Source: Melieria omissa
Lineage: Eukaryota; Arthropoda; Insecta; Diptera; Ulidiidae
Direction of reading: 5' to 3'
NCBI GenBank assembly: GCA_963971225.1
Contig: OZ020268.1
Span: 49,030,404 to 49,094,403 of the forward strand
DNA length: 64,000 nt
Part shown: positions 35,486 through 48,249 of the stretch, one piece after another
Layout of the letters: every line of letters starts with the position of its first letter
Position numbering within the stretch: position 1 is the stretch's first letter
Notes under the pieces: generated by a model
The model's input: only the letters and a program-made list of their open reading frames with translations
Databases searched by the model: none
What the model was told of the DNA's origin: nothing
Program-made: the position numbers and the translations under genes

Positions 35486-37140
35486 CCAGCGTAGCCGCTG
35501 TATGTTATGTCTCCCCTGAGTAGGGATCAAATTTGGTTTCAAAAACTCCGAAAATAGCCTGGTATGTACTTATATATTGTTCGACAGTCAGGCAGTCCCA
35601 AAGACACTAGAAACCTCCCGAAGCCTTCGACAACCTTAAAGCTGGTGACATTGACGCTGGTTGCTTTACGCTTTTTCTGAAGGTCTGAAACAATTACCAA
35701 GAAGACACACTCAGGAGTGGCTAGGGACATGGATAGACCAAGAATTTGCTAATCAATGGTCCAACACATGAGGATTACGTCAGGCTAAACAGTTTCTGGT
35801 ATACGACTTGGCTATGGTGGGTATGACTAGAGAAGGCAAAGATTTTCTCCAAATTGCTGCTCTCAAACGATTTTAAATATTTGAAATGCCATAAAAGGTC
35901 TAAGGGATAGTTTTGCTTTTAGAAAGCGAGAACTCCACGTGTTTGCATTATCAGTTCTGCCTGGAACGTCTGAGAATTGGCGCAGATCCTAACAGTTGAA
36001 TATGTTTCCAAGTCATTATTTTTTCTTTATTTTAATTTTTGTTTCTTTTTTTTCTGTCATGCACAACATTGGCTGAGTTGTCGGCGTGCAAAATAGACTG
36101 TTTGCATTAGATAACCGAATGAGCTGTTGCACTGGAATTCTGTGAAATTCCCTGAGATAAGCCAAGTGCTCAGTTCAGTTCAGTTCATTTCGCATCGTTT
36201 CGTTTCTCTTCGTTTGTATTCGAACAAATCTTCATACAACCGGCGCCCAGTAGAGGAATTTACTCGACAGCCCAAAGTCTACGTTTGGATTGCAACGTGA
36301 AGACACGTTTGTGTCTGTGTGTGTGTGTGTGTCCAGCAAATTGCAAAGACTTTATTTTGCATATTTGCGCTTCCAACTCCCAAACAACAGCAACAACAAC
36401 AAGCATTTTTTTGGTGCCATTGCGGTTTATTTGCACAGCAAACAAACACATTTCAGATATAACAAAAATAGCGAAAAAATGCAAAAGAAACCCACAATAA
36501 AAACAAACATGAACCACAACACAAGAAGAGGGAAAAGAAAATGAAGTGAAATGAAATGAAAAAGACGCAAGCAACAAGTGAGAAATTTCCAAATAAATGA
36601 ACCAAACACGACTCCATTAGCGCCTTTTGCTGTCAGTTGTTTAAGTTTTTTGTTTATTTATTTATTTGTATTTTTATTTATTTAGTGAGCAAAAGCAAAT
36701 ACAAATAATTCCATCGACTGCAGTTCGTACAGGTCTGTGAGGTGGCAAACAAATATAATGAAATGTAAACAAAAAAAAAACGCAAAAGTCACAGCAAGAA
36801 AAACTGAAAAAAATATTGTCGCACAAAGGGCGAACAACCGACAACGATAACCGATTTCTCTGCAACTATAAAGTTGAATGTTAAATTATGAAAAATGTTG
36901 GCAGTTTGCCAATTTCATTATTACTCAGTTGGCTGTAGTGAGGAAAAAGTTACAATTTAGTTGGACACTTTTGTGTGGTGTTTGGTAAACGACCTAAAGC
37001 GTCTACAACACTGGCGGAAAGCAATTGAACCCTCAAAGTTACTAGGTTTGAGCTTTTGTTGCTGTTATGTAAAACTGTTGAAAGGAATGAGCCGAAAATT
37101 TGGAGTGTTCAGTGTCAGCGACAGGTGAATCCTTAACAAA
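35486..37140. other. Gene-free stretch, CA-rich in its second half
   Basis: 35490-36010 shows nothing recognisable. 36110-36900 is richer in CAACAA, (GT)n (36311-36330) and TTATTTATTTAT runs and resembles the other candidate regulatory blocks. No exon is supported. Confidence 0.4.
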
Positions 37141-37144
37141 TAAA

Positions 37145-37880
37145 TGTGCCGGGATTGGCTTATATGGGCCGAGTATAACTCTGAATCTGCGGGCACACAA
37201 CTATATTTCAGACAGAAATATATGCTTTTGAAAAGCGGTCTTACTTCAATCTAGAGGGAAATTACCGAAACTGACAGATAGAGATCCTTACTGATAGTCC
37301 AGCGGCAATCAAGGCATTATGATCGCTCCAGGTGTCCTCAAAACTGGTGCTGGGGAGAAGCTAAACGCGTTGGGCCTTTACAATCACGTATGGGTCCTCT
37401 GGGTTCCGGGTCACGCTGGTATTGAGGGAAACAAAGCATCTGACAAACTTGCAAGGAAGGGTGCTTCAGGTCAGAACCCTTTAATGGTTTCGAAAAAGGA
37501 GTTCTCTATCCAAACCAGAAAAGACGAGATGATCAGCAGGAATCAATATTAGAAAAGCCAACCAGAACAGAACTTTCCAAATTCGTTACTGTGTCATACC
37601 ACAGGAAAAGATTCGAGGAATGTATGAGTCTATCAAAGAATAACCTGTAGAATATTACAGGCTGAATAATATCCTGGCTAAACTATGAATTCGGTAAGAC
37701 AAATGTTGCAGGTGCTGCTTGCAGGAAAATGAAATCACAATGCACATACTAGGCGAATGCTCTGTACTTATGTATGGTTGGAAGAAGCATCTGTGGGATT
37801 GTCTCCTAACAACTGCAAATTGAGAATCAAAAGGTTTAGGAGGTGTACTAAAATTCCTCTCGGTGTCTGGGCTTATAGAT
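37145..37880 (+). pseudogene. Non-LTR retrotransposon remnant, RNase H and C-terminal region
   Basis: Frames on the + strand read GLYGPSITLNLRAHN..., IEILTDSPAAIKAL and VWVLWVPGHAGIEGNKASDK, then LARKGAS: the RNase H domain with its ILTDS and WVPGHAGIEGN motifs. Near 37700-37760 comes CRCCLQENEITMHILGECSV, the terminal zinc-knuckle region. Frameshifts and stops break it, and there is no reverse transcriptase upstream. It is a 5'-truncated dead LINE of the Jockey/R1 type, inside the presumed Graf intron and on the same strand. Confidence 0.8.
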
Positions 37881-39410
37881 GAGTGAATTACTGTGAGTGC
37901 ATGAAGGGGCACAAAAGATTCCAGCAAAAAGATTACTACGTCCGTAGTGTTTTCAGGTCAGAAACACCAGCGTTCCCCGAGTGATTCATTAGTTACACAT
38001 AGTCACTCATTAGTCTATCCTACAACTTAATGAACAGATAGAGGTTTACAGGGAATATAAGAATATAAGGCAAGTTTCAGATGTGTACCTGAGAGGGAGG
38101 CGAGAAAATATCCCTACGAAAGGTTCATTTCTAGAGCACTCAAGCTAAGTAGTCCATTGTACTTTAGGTGGCGAAAAACAGCATACAGAATACATCAAAA
38201 TCAAAGTATCGAACTCGTAAAAGATGTTAAGGAGTGGGGTAATCTCTTTTAAGATGGGATGGTGATGATATATGCCCTAAAATAAAACTAACCGACTCGT
38301 AAGAGATGTTGAGATGGAATGGCTATCATCAAGGTTTATTTCCTCTTCAATCCTCCATTAATCTTTCAATGTTTTTAGCAGCTGATGTCTTTGACATTAT
38401 CTGAGACTTTTTTGAACGCTTTGTATCATTCATAACAACGTGTTTTGGTACTTTTATAGTATTTTAGCTACTTGCAAGATAAATGGCAAACGTCAATTAG
38501 CTTCTGTTAATCGCTACCGCTTGAAACAACAACAATTTCCTAAAAGAAACATACAAACAAATAAATGTATTCAAGGAAGTTGAGTGGCAACGGAACTCCA
38601 AAAGTTATTTAAAACCAACGTGAATCATTTTTGCCCCCCTGAGAAAACTTCATTAATAATCACACTAGACACGCCAACAACAAGAAACCGCTTAAACTAG
38701 TTTTCAAAAAACTTGAGAAACAAAGCCACCGAAAGACCAAATATTAAACGCTCATACGAACTAATGAAGATCACTGCATGTCTAAAGAACGAGTCGAAAA
38801 TTAAAGCAAAGAGCGCAGATCAATTACAAAAAATAAACATACTGTTTGTGTGCGAACGAACGTCGGCTTCATGTGGAGTAAAATTCAAGGAAAATCATAC
38901 AAAAAATTATAGAAAAAACCACAATTGGTAACTGAAGATCGTTGAGGAACCGGATTTGAGTGCAGGCAGGTGATCGATCGCCAATTGTCGCAAGCGATCG
39001 TACGCCTTGCGTCGAATCGATCAAATGCTGGCTTCATTGCTGCTATGTTGTTGTTGTTTTTGTATTATTGTTTACATATTTGTTTTGTTTATTTGCGGGC
39101 CATGTTGTGCGAGGCGATCGAGTGATCATCCGCTCCGCTAATCAGCGCATTTGGCGATCTGGCGATGGCGCTTCATGGCGGGCCAGAAGTCAATGCTTTG
39201 GCTAACTTTAGTATTTAGAAATATGATGTTTTTTGGCGTTTTGGTTTGAAATCATGGAACGCTTAAGGCCAATGACGACTACGTTTAATCAGTCATAAGC
39301 ATCAAAAAACACAACAATAAATCGATGCGAATGGTTGGCGAAAAGAGCGATGGCGTTGAGCAGTGGATGAATGATGAGTGCGACAACGTAACAGACAGCA
39401 GAACGAATGA
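37881..39410. other. Gene-free stretch
   Basis: No exon is supported. 38940-39200 is GC-richer with repeated GATCGATCG-type strings. The short frames here have no domain. Confidence 0.4.
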
Positions 39411-39417
39411 ATATTTA

Positions 39418-39476
39418 AATGGATGGATAGATGGATGAATGGATGGATGAATGATTGGATGGATGAATGGTTGGTT
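39418..39476 (+). repeat. (GGAT/GAAT)n microsatellite
   Basis: A short array of GGAT, GAAT and AGAT tetranucleotides. Confidence 0.85.
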
Positions 39477-40665
39477 GAAATGTTTAGTCTGGCAAATAGA
39501 ATTTCAGCATAGAAACCTAGAAAACATGTGGCGGTGCGTGATTAGAAGCGGTTAGGCGTTGATGTTTCTCGGCGCTGACGCACTTCGGACAGTGCCAAGA
39601 AAAAATGCTAAGCGAAAGCGAAACAACGCCACATTTAAGCACCAATGAAGCGTCTACAAAACTTCAGCCAATTGGCTGCCAATGGAAAATCCAAAACAAC
39701 AAGACCCAAAACAAGCAAAGCTGTGAAGTTGTGAAGCTTCACTGATCATTATGCAAAATGGCACAGCAAATGGTTGCGGCACGTCTGCCGCGAACCAACT
39801 TCACGCTGTGGCACCACGAAATTCGCCGTCGCTCTGTGCACCTCTACGCCTGACTCCAAATGCCACTTGGCGTTGCTGCCGACATTTCACTTCAATCGAT
39901 CATTGTGCAGTGTCCCAAACCCCACTGTTGCTCTTCTGCCAATACATTCTTTGTTTTTCTGCTCGTTTTTGTTTTTCAACATATTGAAATATCTATTTGT
40001 ATGTATGTGTGTCTGTCTCTATTCTGGAACGCGCGTACGTTCCATTTTTGGTTGTTTTGGTTGACTTGATGTCGCGTTTATGTTGTCTGGCCCAGCGCCA
40101 AAGTTTCAAAGCGCACAACAACAACAACAAAAGAGAATCCATAATAAAATTTCGTAGCACACTACTTCGGCGCGTCTTTTACTGGTCTTTTTTTGCATGT
40201 TCGCCGCACTGTTGAACCATTTGAATATCGTCTCTCAAACATGGCAACAACTTCTTGCCGTCACAAAAACCTACACAAATACAGACTCCATGTACTCGCC
40301 ATATATACACATATATCAAGATCGATCTGCATCGCTGGGCACTTCATTTCTAGCTGGGTTTTGTTGTCTTTTTAACGTTTGGCATTTTTGGCATTTTAAA
40401 TTTTTTTTAGCATCTTCTGTGCGGTTTATTTATATACTAAGTAATGTCTAATGTCTGCTTTGATTTTTTGGTCGCTTTTGTTTCTTTGTTCGAATGTTTC
40501 CTTTTATGGCTGTCAGTCTGTTTTATGTGCGTTTTTTATGACGTTTAAAGTAGCTGGAATAGGCTACTTTAGTACATTCACCCAACACCGTAGATAACAC
40601 CGTAGAGTTCTTTTGCTGGAGCCAAAGCAGAGAGAAGTGACAGAAACTGTTTTAGGGAACCTCTA
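39477..40665. other. Gene-free candidate regulatory block
   Basis: Mixed composition with CAACAA runs and several overlapping + strand frames (39751-40451) that lack a domain and disagree with each other. No exon supported. Confidence 0.35.
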
Positions 40666-40667
40666 GA

Positions 40668-40860
40668 AATCATACTTAACTGGCCATAACAATCCGTTAC
40701 AGGGTTACGGCTTGCCGCAAAAAGCTCTCTCCGCGCGCGCTTTTCCAGTTGGTTACACCAAAGATGATGGGGCCTCCTCAACTTGATCCTTCCTCCAGAG
40801 ACACGGCTTTCCTCTTCGCCGTTGACCCTAACTACCTCATCGAACACTAGCAATCATAGA
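40668..40860 (+). repeat. Dispersed repeat, copy 3 of 3
   Basis: Shares CCGTTACAGGGTTACGGCTT, CAGTTGGTTACACCAA and CCAGAGACACGGCTTTCC order with the copies at 34.9 and 35.3 kb. Confidence 0.7.
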
Positions 40861-41330
40861 GGTTCGCCAAAACCACTTGGTTTCCGCTGACTTGTATATA
40901 CTTCATATTTAAAGGGACATCCTCTGGTCCCTAAAAAGACAGTCAGTGTTTTGGGGAATATCCAACATTTCTAGAGGTTCTTCAAAACCACCTAGTTTCC
41001 GCTGACTCGTATCCCTCCAAAACCAACGAAATACTTCATATTTAAAGGGACATCCTCTGGTCCCTGAAGTGATCTTCCTCTGAAGAGACGGAAACTGTTC
41101 TAAGGAACCTCCAGCAATCATAGAGGTTCTCCAAAACCACTTGGTTTTCGCTGACTCGTATCCTTCCAGAACCAATGCAATAGAGCATATTTATGGGGAC
41201 AACCTCTGGTCCCTGAAGAGATCCCTCTCTGAAGGGACAGCAACTGTTTTAGAGAACCTCCAGCAATCCTATAGGTTCTCCAAAAACCCTTGGCTTCCGC
41301 TGACATGTATCCTTCCAGAACATCCTCTCA
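40861..41330 (+). repeat. Tandem repeat, 110-150 bp unit, about four copies
   Basis: GGTTCTCCAAAACCACTTGG, then TTCCGCTGACTCGTATCC, then GGGACATCCTCTGGTCCCT and GGAACCTCCAGCAATC recur in order. The minus-strand frames over it (WFWRDTSQRK-type repeats) are translations of the array. Confidence 0.88.
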
Positions 41331-41608
41331 CCCAGCACATCCTTTGTGTGCTGGCTTGTGTTTGACCAGAGGATCAAGTAATGCTCAGTACAGTTTCTAT
41401 GAGGTTTCAGCCTTTTAAATATGATTAGGGACTCTTACATAAGGTGAGATACCCTTAAATATGGGCAAATATTCTTCAGTGACTACTTGACTTGTCTCCT
41501 TCAAAGTCCCTTAGGATATACGGCTTTGGTGTCAATCTGAAATAGGACGGGCTCAATCTGAAAGAGGACGGGCTCAGGTGTGTATCAAAGGAACCTGCAC
41601 GATACAGG

Positions 41609-42553
41609 TAGGGGAGAGTGGGGAGTTTTGAAGCACGCTTTTTTTGGGGGTTAAAACTACCACAAAAATAATTTTTTTCACGTTCTATCAAACATAATCT
41701 ATAGAGCGTATTAAAATACACTTCCTAGTTGATGGATATGCATAAAATCAAAAAGAATCGACAATTTTTGTCTGTTGGCCCAAAAAACTGGTTTTCGGAG
41801 TATTCAAAAATTGTGGGGAGTTGTGAAGCACGACTAAAAATCGCAGAAAATTACATATTTTGGTGAAAAATCTTTATTGGGATCGGAGAAAATTACAAAT
41901 AATTAGGTTTCTCATGTATTAGAGTTGAGAAAATGGAACAAAAATTAAACTTTTGTTTAAAAAATGTGAAAAATGGCAAGTTGCTTAATCATTCCGATCA
42001 TTCCGAAAAACAATACGAGAAATATAAATAACACAATTTGTTGAAAAAAATCCTTAGAATTGTACTAAACATTCGATTTTTTTTTACAAATAATGCGCAT
42101 ACGCATGTAAAATATATTTCAGGTTGACATCTGTAATATTTGGCGTGCTTCACATCTCCCCACTAGATGTGCTTCAATTCTCCCCATTCGCGACTATTTT
42201 AAAAATGCCACCGCGTCAGTAACACATCGAATGTTTTTGCATAAATCCTTTTGAACGTTAAAAGCCTAATCATTGTTCATTATTTTGTTTGTACTCACCT
42301 TTTCGATTCGCTTGAAAATTTTACGAAAATTCCACTAACACGAATGTTAAAAAAACTTTTCGAACAAAATGTTCATTACACTGTCTGGATAGATACAAAA
42401 AAAGTGTGCTATCGAGACGAGTGCTAGTAAAAAACTGAGATTTTAGGTTAAAAAATGTTGACAGTAGGTAAGAGCTATCAAAACCACTACTAAGCGACAT
42501 CTATGGCCGTGCTTCACAACTCCCCATGCTTCAAAACTCCCCACTGTCCCCTA
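41609..42553. mobile_element. 941-bp MITE with GGGGA termini, TA target site and internal terminal-motif copies
   Basis: The left end GGGGAGAGTGGGGAGTTTTG and right end (complement GGGGACAGTGGGGAGTTTTG) form inverted repeats of about 27 bp with one mismatch, flanked by TA (41609-41610, 42552-42553). The sub-motif GGGGAGTTNTGAAGCACG recurs inside near 41817, in paired form near 42145-42185, and again doubled at the right end. No transposase frame. A TA target fits the Tc1/mariner or similar superfamilies. Confidence 0.85.
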
Positions 42554-42579
42554 CATAAGCATGAATAGCGAGCATATCT

Positions 42580-43410
42580 ATTGGAGGTAAAAGGTGTTGG
42601 TGCTTAGAGTCACAAACTAGATGCTTGCACTATGGATTTTCGTTCGGGTCATATTGTTCAAATTTACAAAGAAGCTACGCTGGTGCTACAAAGAAAGTCT
42701 ACGAGATGTTACCAACTGGGGTATTAATAAGGGAAGCTGGGAAACTCGGGGGTTTGAAGCTGATGAAATGCTATCCCATTACAACGTATCTATCATCGGT
42801 GCTAAGAGTGTTCAATCTAAATGGATGTACTCTGGTACTTCATAGAGGTCACATTGTTCGAATGTACTTATGATGCACTCCTAAATGCTATTCCAAGGGG
42901 TAGAAGGTAAATAACTTGGAAGAGTGCACCTACATTGAAGGTACCCGGCGTCGGCGTTTGGAGTCAGTAATCCAGATGAATGTACCTTAAAGCTTCGTGC
43001 GAATAATTTTGTTTGAATGAACGATGATCCTGAGTTTTACTTTCAGGGGGTTAGAAGGTAAAAGGCGTGGAAGAGTGCAATTGCATCTACATTGAATGTA
43101 CCCAGTGTCGGCGGTTAGAGTATCTAATTCGGATGTACTCTGGTACTTTGTACAGGTCACATTGTTTGAATGTACTTACGAGGTACTCCTCAGTGCTATT
43201 CCAAGGGGTAGAAGGTATATGGCGTGGAAGAGTGCACCTACATTGAATGCACCCAGTACCGGCGTTTAAAGTCTCCAGGAGGATGAACCTTGAAGCTTCT
43301 TACGAATCATATTGTTTGAATGAACGATGATCACCTGGGTGTTGTTCCAGGGGGTTAGAAAATAAACGGCGAGTGAGCATCACCAGACGGTGCTTAGAGT
43401 CTGGAATTCA
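42580..43410 (+). repeat. Tandem array, about 170-220 bp unit, four copies
   Basis: GGGGTAGAAGGTA...GGCGTGGAAGAGTGCACCTACATTGAA...ACCCAGTGTCGGCG, then GTCACATTGTTTGAATGTACTTACGA recur with two alternating variants, as in a dimeric satellite. Open frames at 42621-42873 lie in it and are not genes. Confidence 0.82.
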
Positions 43411-46215
43411 GATTGTTTGAATTGAAGAAGTTAGCACAAACAAATAAAGTTAAGGAAATGTTGCCCACTGCGGCACTAAAACTGGAAGGTATTGTAGATG
43501 AGGTGAGGAGCTGAACAATAGAAAGAACTCCATTGAAACTACCCATCTCTGATGAAATGGAGTAAGGTTAGCGAAGTTTTTACTCTGGTCTCCGTTTTTT
43601 GGGGTCTCGAATTTTAAGGTTTTTTGTACAACTTTTAATACTTGTCCCGGGAGCACCAAAGCAGTATCAGAGACTAAACAGTTGTTGTGAGTAGCATTTT
43701 AGATTCGTTCAAGACCGATTAAGGTTGAGGAATAACACAAGTGTTGCGCATTATTCGATTGACTTGATTTGTACTTAAAATCGCAGCGAAACTATGCCAC
43801 AGTAAATTTGTGTGTACCACAGTTTTTATTATTGATTTTTATTAATTTTACTATGATTAACTTTTCATGTTGGCAACATTAAATTTCTGAATACAAGCGA
43901 AAGCTTTGCGATTAGATTGAAACAGCGGCTGCCTTAGAACATGTCAAGTGGCGTAGATAAGAGTGCCTCAACAACAAAAACAACAACAATGACTATTCTA
44001 CTAAAACAAAACAATCACAGAATTTTGTACTGTGTAACCTTGAAAGTCATCAATAATATAAATTCGAGTGCTTATCTTATCAGACAAGGCGCAGTTGAAT
44101 GAAATATATGGCGGCACGAATAGAGAATTTGTTGCTTTTCAAGCAACTCGACTAAAGTGGAAACTAAAGAAAAATGTAAACAAAAAAAAATTTGCGAGTA
44201 GCAACTATGAGAAATTGGCAAATTGACGTCATCAGTGCGCCAGTCGAATGTGTCAAGAGGCGGCGAAAAGAGGGCGACACAATTTGTTAAATGTTGATGA
44301 AACAACAAAAAAACAGACGAATAGTTTAACGGCTCTGCAAATGCACAAAAACATTGCCACAAATAACAGAAAATCGAAAGCTGAGCTTGAAAATTTACGT
44401 GTTGAAATTGTGAAATGTTGGCTGAAAAGTTAAAAACGCAAAAAAACCAAACGACGAATAAAATGAAATGAAATGGAATAAATGGAAAGCGGAAAGCGCG
44501 TAGAAAGAGAGCAAAAGCGAATCATTTCAAATTCTAAACACTCGGCACAGACGTTGGCACCTTCGCCCCGTGCTAACAGGCAAAATAACAATAAAAGAAA
44601 CAACAACAACAATAGTGAAGCAGAAAACTTAGCGTAGCAAACAAAGCAAAATTTCACCTTCTGCGGCAAAAACTGTGAGCGCCACAGCTGGTCTGTGCTG
44701 TTGTATTTATATGTGTGTGTGTGTGTGTGACTTAGGGACGCAAGCGGCGCCGTTTGCGAGTAAAAGTCAATTCCACTTTTCACCACAAATGGTGCGCTGA
44801 GCATGTAAATCACTATTTTTTTCGTATTTTTTTTATAAATTTCTTTCTTGCATTTCATTTAGCTTCTCTATGTTTTTTTTTGCCATACTGGCTGCTGATT
44901 TTCTCTATATTTCTTGACTTTTAACTTCTTGCATGGTTTTTATTTACGTTTGTGTTGTTTTCTTTTATTGTTGTTTTTGTATTTTTTACTGAACGTTTTT
45001 TTATTTGCGGCCACAACTAATTTTTGCATATGACAGACAGCGCCAAAGCGCAGCGGCTCGCAGTCTTAAAAGGCCACCAACCAGCTGTTGCTGCCATCTG
45101 CAACATAAACAACAACAACAACCATCGCACCATGCTGCGCCAGCTTGCAGCCAACTCTCGTTGGTCGACTCGCTGGCTGACTATCGCACCTCTAATCAAC
45201 CTTTGCGAATGACCCAAATTCGGCGCAAGCGGCGCAGCTCTGCGCACTTGACTCGGTTTTTGCGTTTTATCTGTGCACATTCGACATATGGCAACGCTGT
45301 CAATGTGTGCGTGTGTGTGTGTTTGTGTGCGTTGCGCACAATCGAAAGTCAATTTTACAATAGCAATAAAAACATTTACCATTATGGCCACAATTAAAGG
45401 TGTTTAAGTCGTCGGCATTTGGCACCTGAACGCTTTTTGGAACTAATTTTCATTACTGTTAAATGTCAAAAGCGTAATGTTGTTGTATGCTGAATTGAGT
45501 TTTTAGGGTATAAAATGATCAGCAGGAGACGTGCTCAATCAGTTTCAGCAGAAGAAAAGACTTGGCAATGTGCGCCGATCCATTATTCCAGCTCCAGATT
45601 GGGTATGAAATTTGGTTCAGCTACTTCAAAGGTTTCAACTTACCACTGACATCCATATGCTATGCCCACTTCTAAGTAGGGTTGCCATATACAAATTATA
45701 TGCGAAATGAGATAGTTTCTAAACCAATACATTTTTTAACTAAAACAATTTATTGGCGATGTTAAGAGATGAACTCAGCATATAACGACTTGTAAACATG
45801 CGACTAGAAATGGTGCTGCAACGACCCCTTAAACTTTTAGGCACTATATAAACTCATGTTGATAAGTCAATTAAATATTTTCCTCTTAAAGCTTGCGCCC
45901 TCAAACGAACCTGACTTTCAAGCAATCACAAAATCGTCTGAAAAGTTTTTTTAGTACCAAATTTTATATTTTTAACGTCATCAAAGATAGATTGTTTGCA
46001 CTTATACAGCGCGAGTTATAGATTACTAAAGCCATTTATAGGGAAAATCATTTATTTATTTTTACCACATTCTATATATTTTTTTTTAATTTTTTAAATT
46101 ATTAATTTGTATATTTTTTTAATTTTTAAAATGTAGAAATTTATGATTACTTGAAAAACTTTGGTGTTTTTTTATTTCTTTGACATTTGTGTTTTTGTAA
46201 AATTAAATAAATGGG
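43411..46215. other. Gene-free stretch with a CA-rich candidate regulatory block
   Basis: 43970-45400 is dense in CAACAA/AACAAC and (GT)n runs (44711-44728, 45305-45330), and has GC-richer patches around 45020-45240 where frames open on both strands. None has a family signature. 45400-46215 is plain AT-rich DNA. Confidence 0.4.
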
Positions 46216-46219
46216 TCCA

Positions 46220-47290
46220 AACCTACTCAAAACTTTTACTTTATTTTATTTTATTTTTTTAATTTTATTTTATATAATTTAATTTATATATACAACTTAT
46301 ACTTATTAGTTTTTTAATCTTTTTAGTTTTGTTTTGTTTTAGTTTGTTTTATTTTATTTCACATTATTTTATTTTATTTTTTTTTATTTTATTTTATTTT
46401 ACTTCATTTTATTTTGATTTATTTTATTTTGTTTTATTTAATTTTTTATTTTATTTTATTTTATTTTATTTTATTTTATTTTATTTTATTTTACTTAATT
46501 TTATTTTGATTTGTTTTATTTTGTTTTATTTTATTTTATTTGCTTTGTTGTATTTTATATTTATTTATTTTATTTTATTTTGTTTTATTTTATTTTATTT
46601 TATTTTATTTTATTTTATTCTATTTTATTTTATTCTATTTTATTTTATTTTATTTTATTTTATTTTATTTTATTTTATTTTATTTTGCTTTGTTGTATTT
46701 TATATTTATTTATTTTATTTTATTTTGTTTTATTTTGTTTTGTTTTATTTTATTTTATTTTATTTTATTTTATTTTATTTTATTTTATTTTATTTTATTT
46801 TATTTTATTTTATTTTATTTTATTTTGCTTTGTTGTATTTTATATTTATTTATTTTATTTATTTCATTTTATTGTATTTTATTTTATTTTATTTTATTTT
46901 ATTTTATTTTACTTAATTTTATTTTAATTTGTTTTATTTTGTTTTATTTTATTTTATTTGCTTTGTTGTATTTTATATTTATTTATTTTATTTTATTTTG
47001 TTTTATTTTATTTTATTTTATTTTATTTTATTTTATTTTATTTTATTTTATTCTATTTTATTTTATTCTATTCTATTTTATTTTATTTTATTTTATTTTA
47101 TTTTATTTTATTTTATTTTATTTTATTTTATTTTATTTTATTTTATTTTGCTTTGTTGTATTTTATATTTATTTATTTTATTTTATTTTGTTTTATTTTG
47201 TTTTGTTTTATTTTATTTTATTTTATTTTATTTTATTTTATTTTATTTTATTTTATTTTATTTTATTGTATTTTATTTTTTTATCTTATT
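46220..47290 (+). repeat. (ATTTT)n array with higher-order structure
   Basis: About 1.05 kb of pentanucleotide repeat. A variant block GCTTTGTTGTATTTTATATT recurs at 46542, 46687, 46827, 46960 and 47150, and a longer variant beginning ACTTAATTTTATTTT recurs at 46493 and 46911, 418 bp apart. The array therefore grew by duplication of long segments as well as by single-unit slippage. The long Phe/Tyr/Leu frames over it are repeat translations. Confidence 0.95.
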
Positions 47291-47654
47291 TCATTTTATG
47301 TTATTATTACTTAATTTTTTATATTTTTGTATTCCTTTTTATATTTTATTTCTTAGTATTTTATAGCTAAGTCACCTCATTAGTGACTTTTTCATTACAT
47401 TTTGCTATTAATTGTTATTTTTTTTGCTCTAATCTTTTGACCTTTTTTGTCTGCGTCAAACACTCAACTAGCGCTTCACTTCATTTTGTATGAAACTTTG
47501 GCGTTCATTTGCCAAAATATCTCAATTTACTTTAGTTTGTTTTTAATTTACTTATTTGTTATTTTTGAGCGATTAAAAGTTTAATTTTTTCTTCGTTATG
47601 TTAATTTCAACTACAAAAAGTAAGTTGTTTGAACTTTTATGCGTTTACGAATTT

Positions 47655-48020
47655 CATTTTCTCTTAGTTGTGTTAATTTATATGAGCCCACAATTAAAAT
47701 TTGTCTTAGTTGTGTTAATTTGGTTTAGTTTTGTTAATTTCAAGTTAAATCTAATCTAATATTTTCTTAGTTGTGTTAATTTGTATGCGCTTGAAAGTTT
47801 AATTTTCTCTAAGTTTTGTTGATTTTTATGCATTTTAAAGATACATTTTTCTTTTATCTTTTTTTCTTTTTTTTCCAAGTGAATTAGTAATTTTTTAAAT
47901 TTTTTTGTGAAGTTAATTGAAAGTTAAATGTAATTTAAACCTTGAAATGTTTCTTAGTTGTGTTGATTTTAGAGTAAAATTTTCCGTGAGTTGTGTTAAT
48001 TTAAATTTAAAATTAATTTA
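47655..48020 (+). repeat. Degenerate CTTAGTTGTGTTAATTT minisatellite
   Basis: TTCTTAGTTGTGTTAATTT recurs about six times at 45-90 bp spacing, with GAAAGTTTAATTTTCTC between copies. Confidence 0.75.
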
Positions 48021-48249
48021 AAAGTTAAATTTTTCCTTCTTGTATACATTTTTAATTCCTTTAAAGTTTATTTTCTCCAAGTTTTATACTAATTTTTGAA
48101 CGTTTTACCGATTTGGTGCGTTGGTTGCTTGTTTTTCGTCAAAGTGTTCCATATTTGTGCTAAGCTTTTACTTTTTTATTAGCTTAAATTATAAATGGTC
48201 AGAATTAATTTTTGTCTTTCGAACACTTTCACCAATTTTTATAGTTGGT

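Noticed and set aside
37319..37552. Cellular RNase H-like gene
   Set aside because: The motif set and the following zinc-knuckle region are those of a non-LTR retrotransposon, broken by frameshifts.
46329..47370. Several overlapping frames of up to 276 codons rich in Phe, Tyr, Ile and Leu
   Set aside because: All are translations of the ATTTT array, open in more than one frame at once, and have no non-repeat content.
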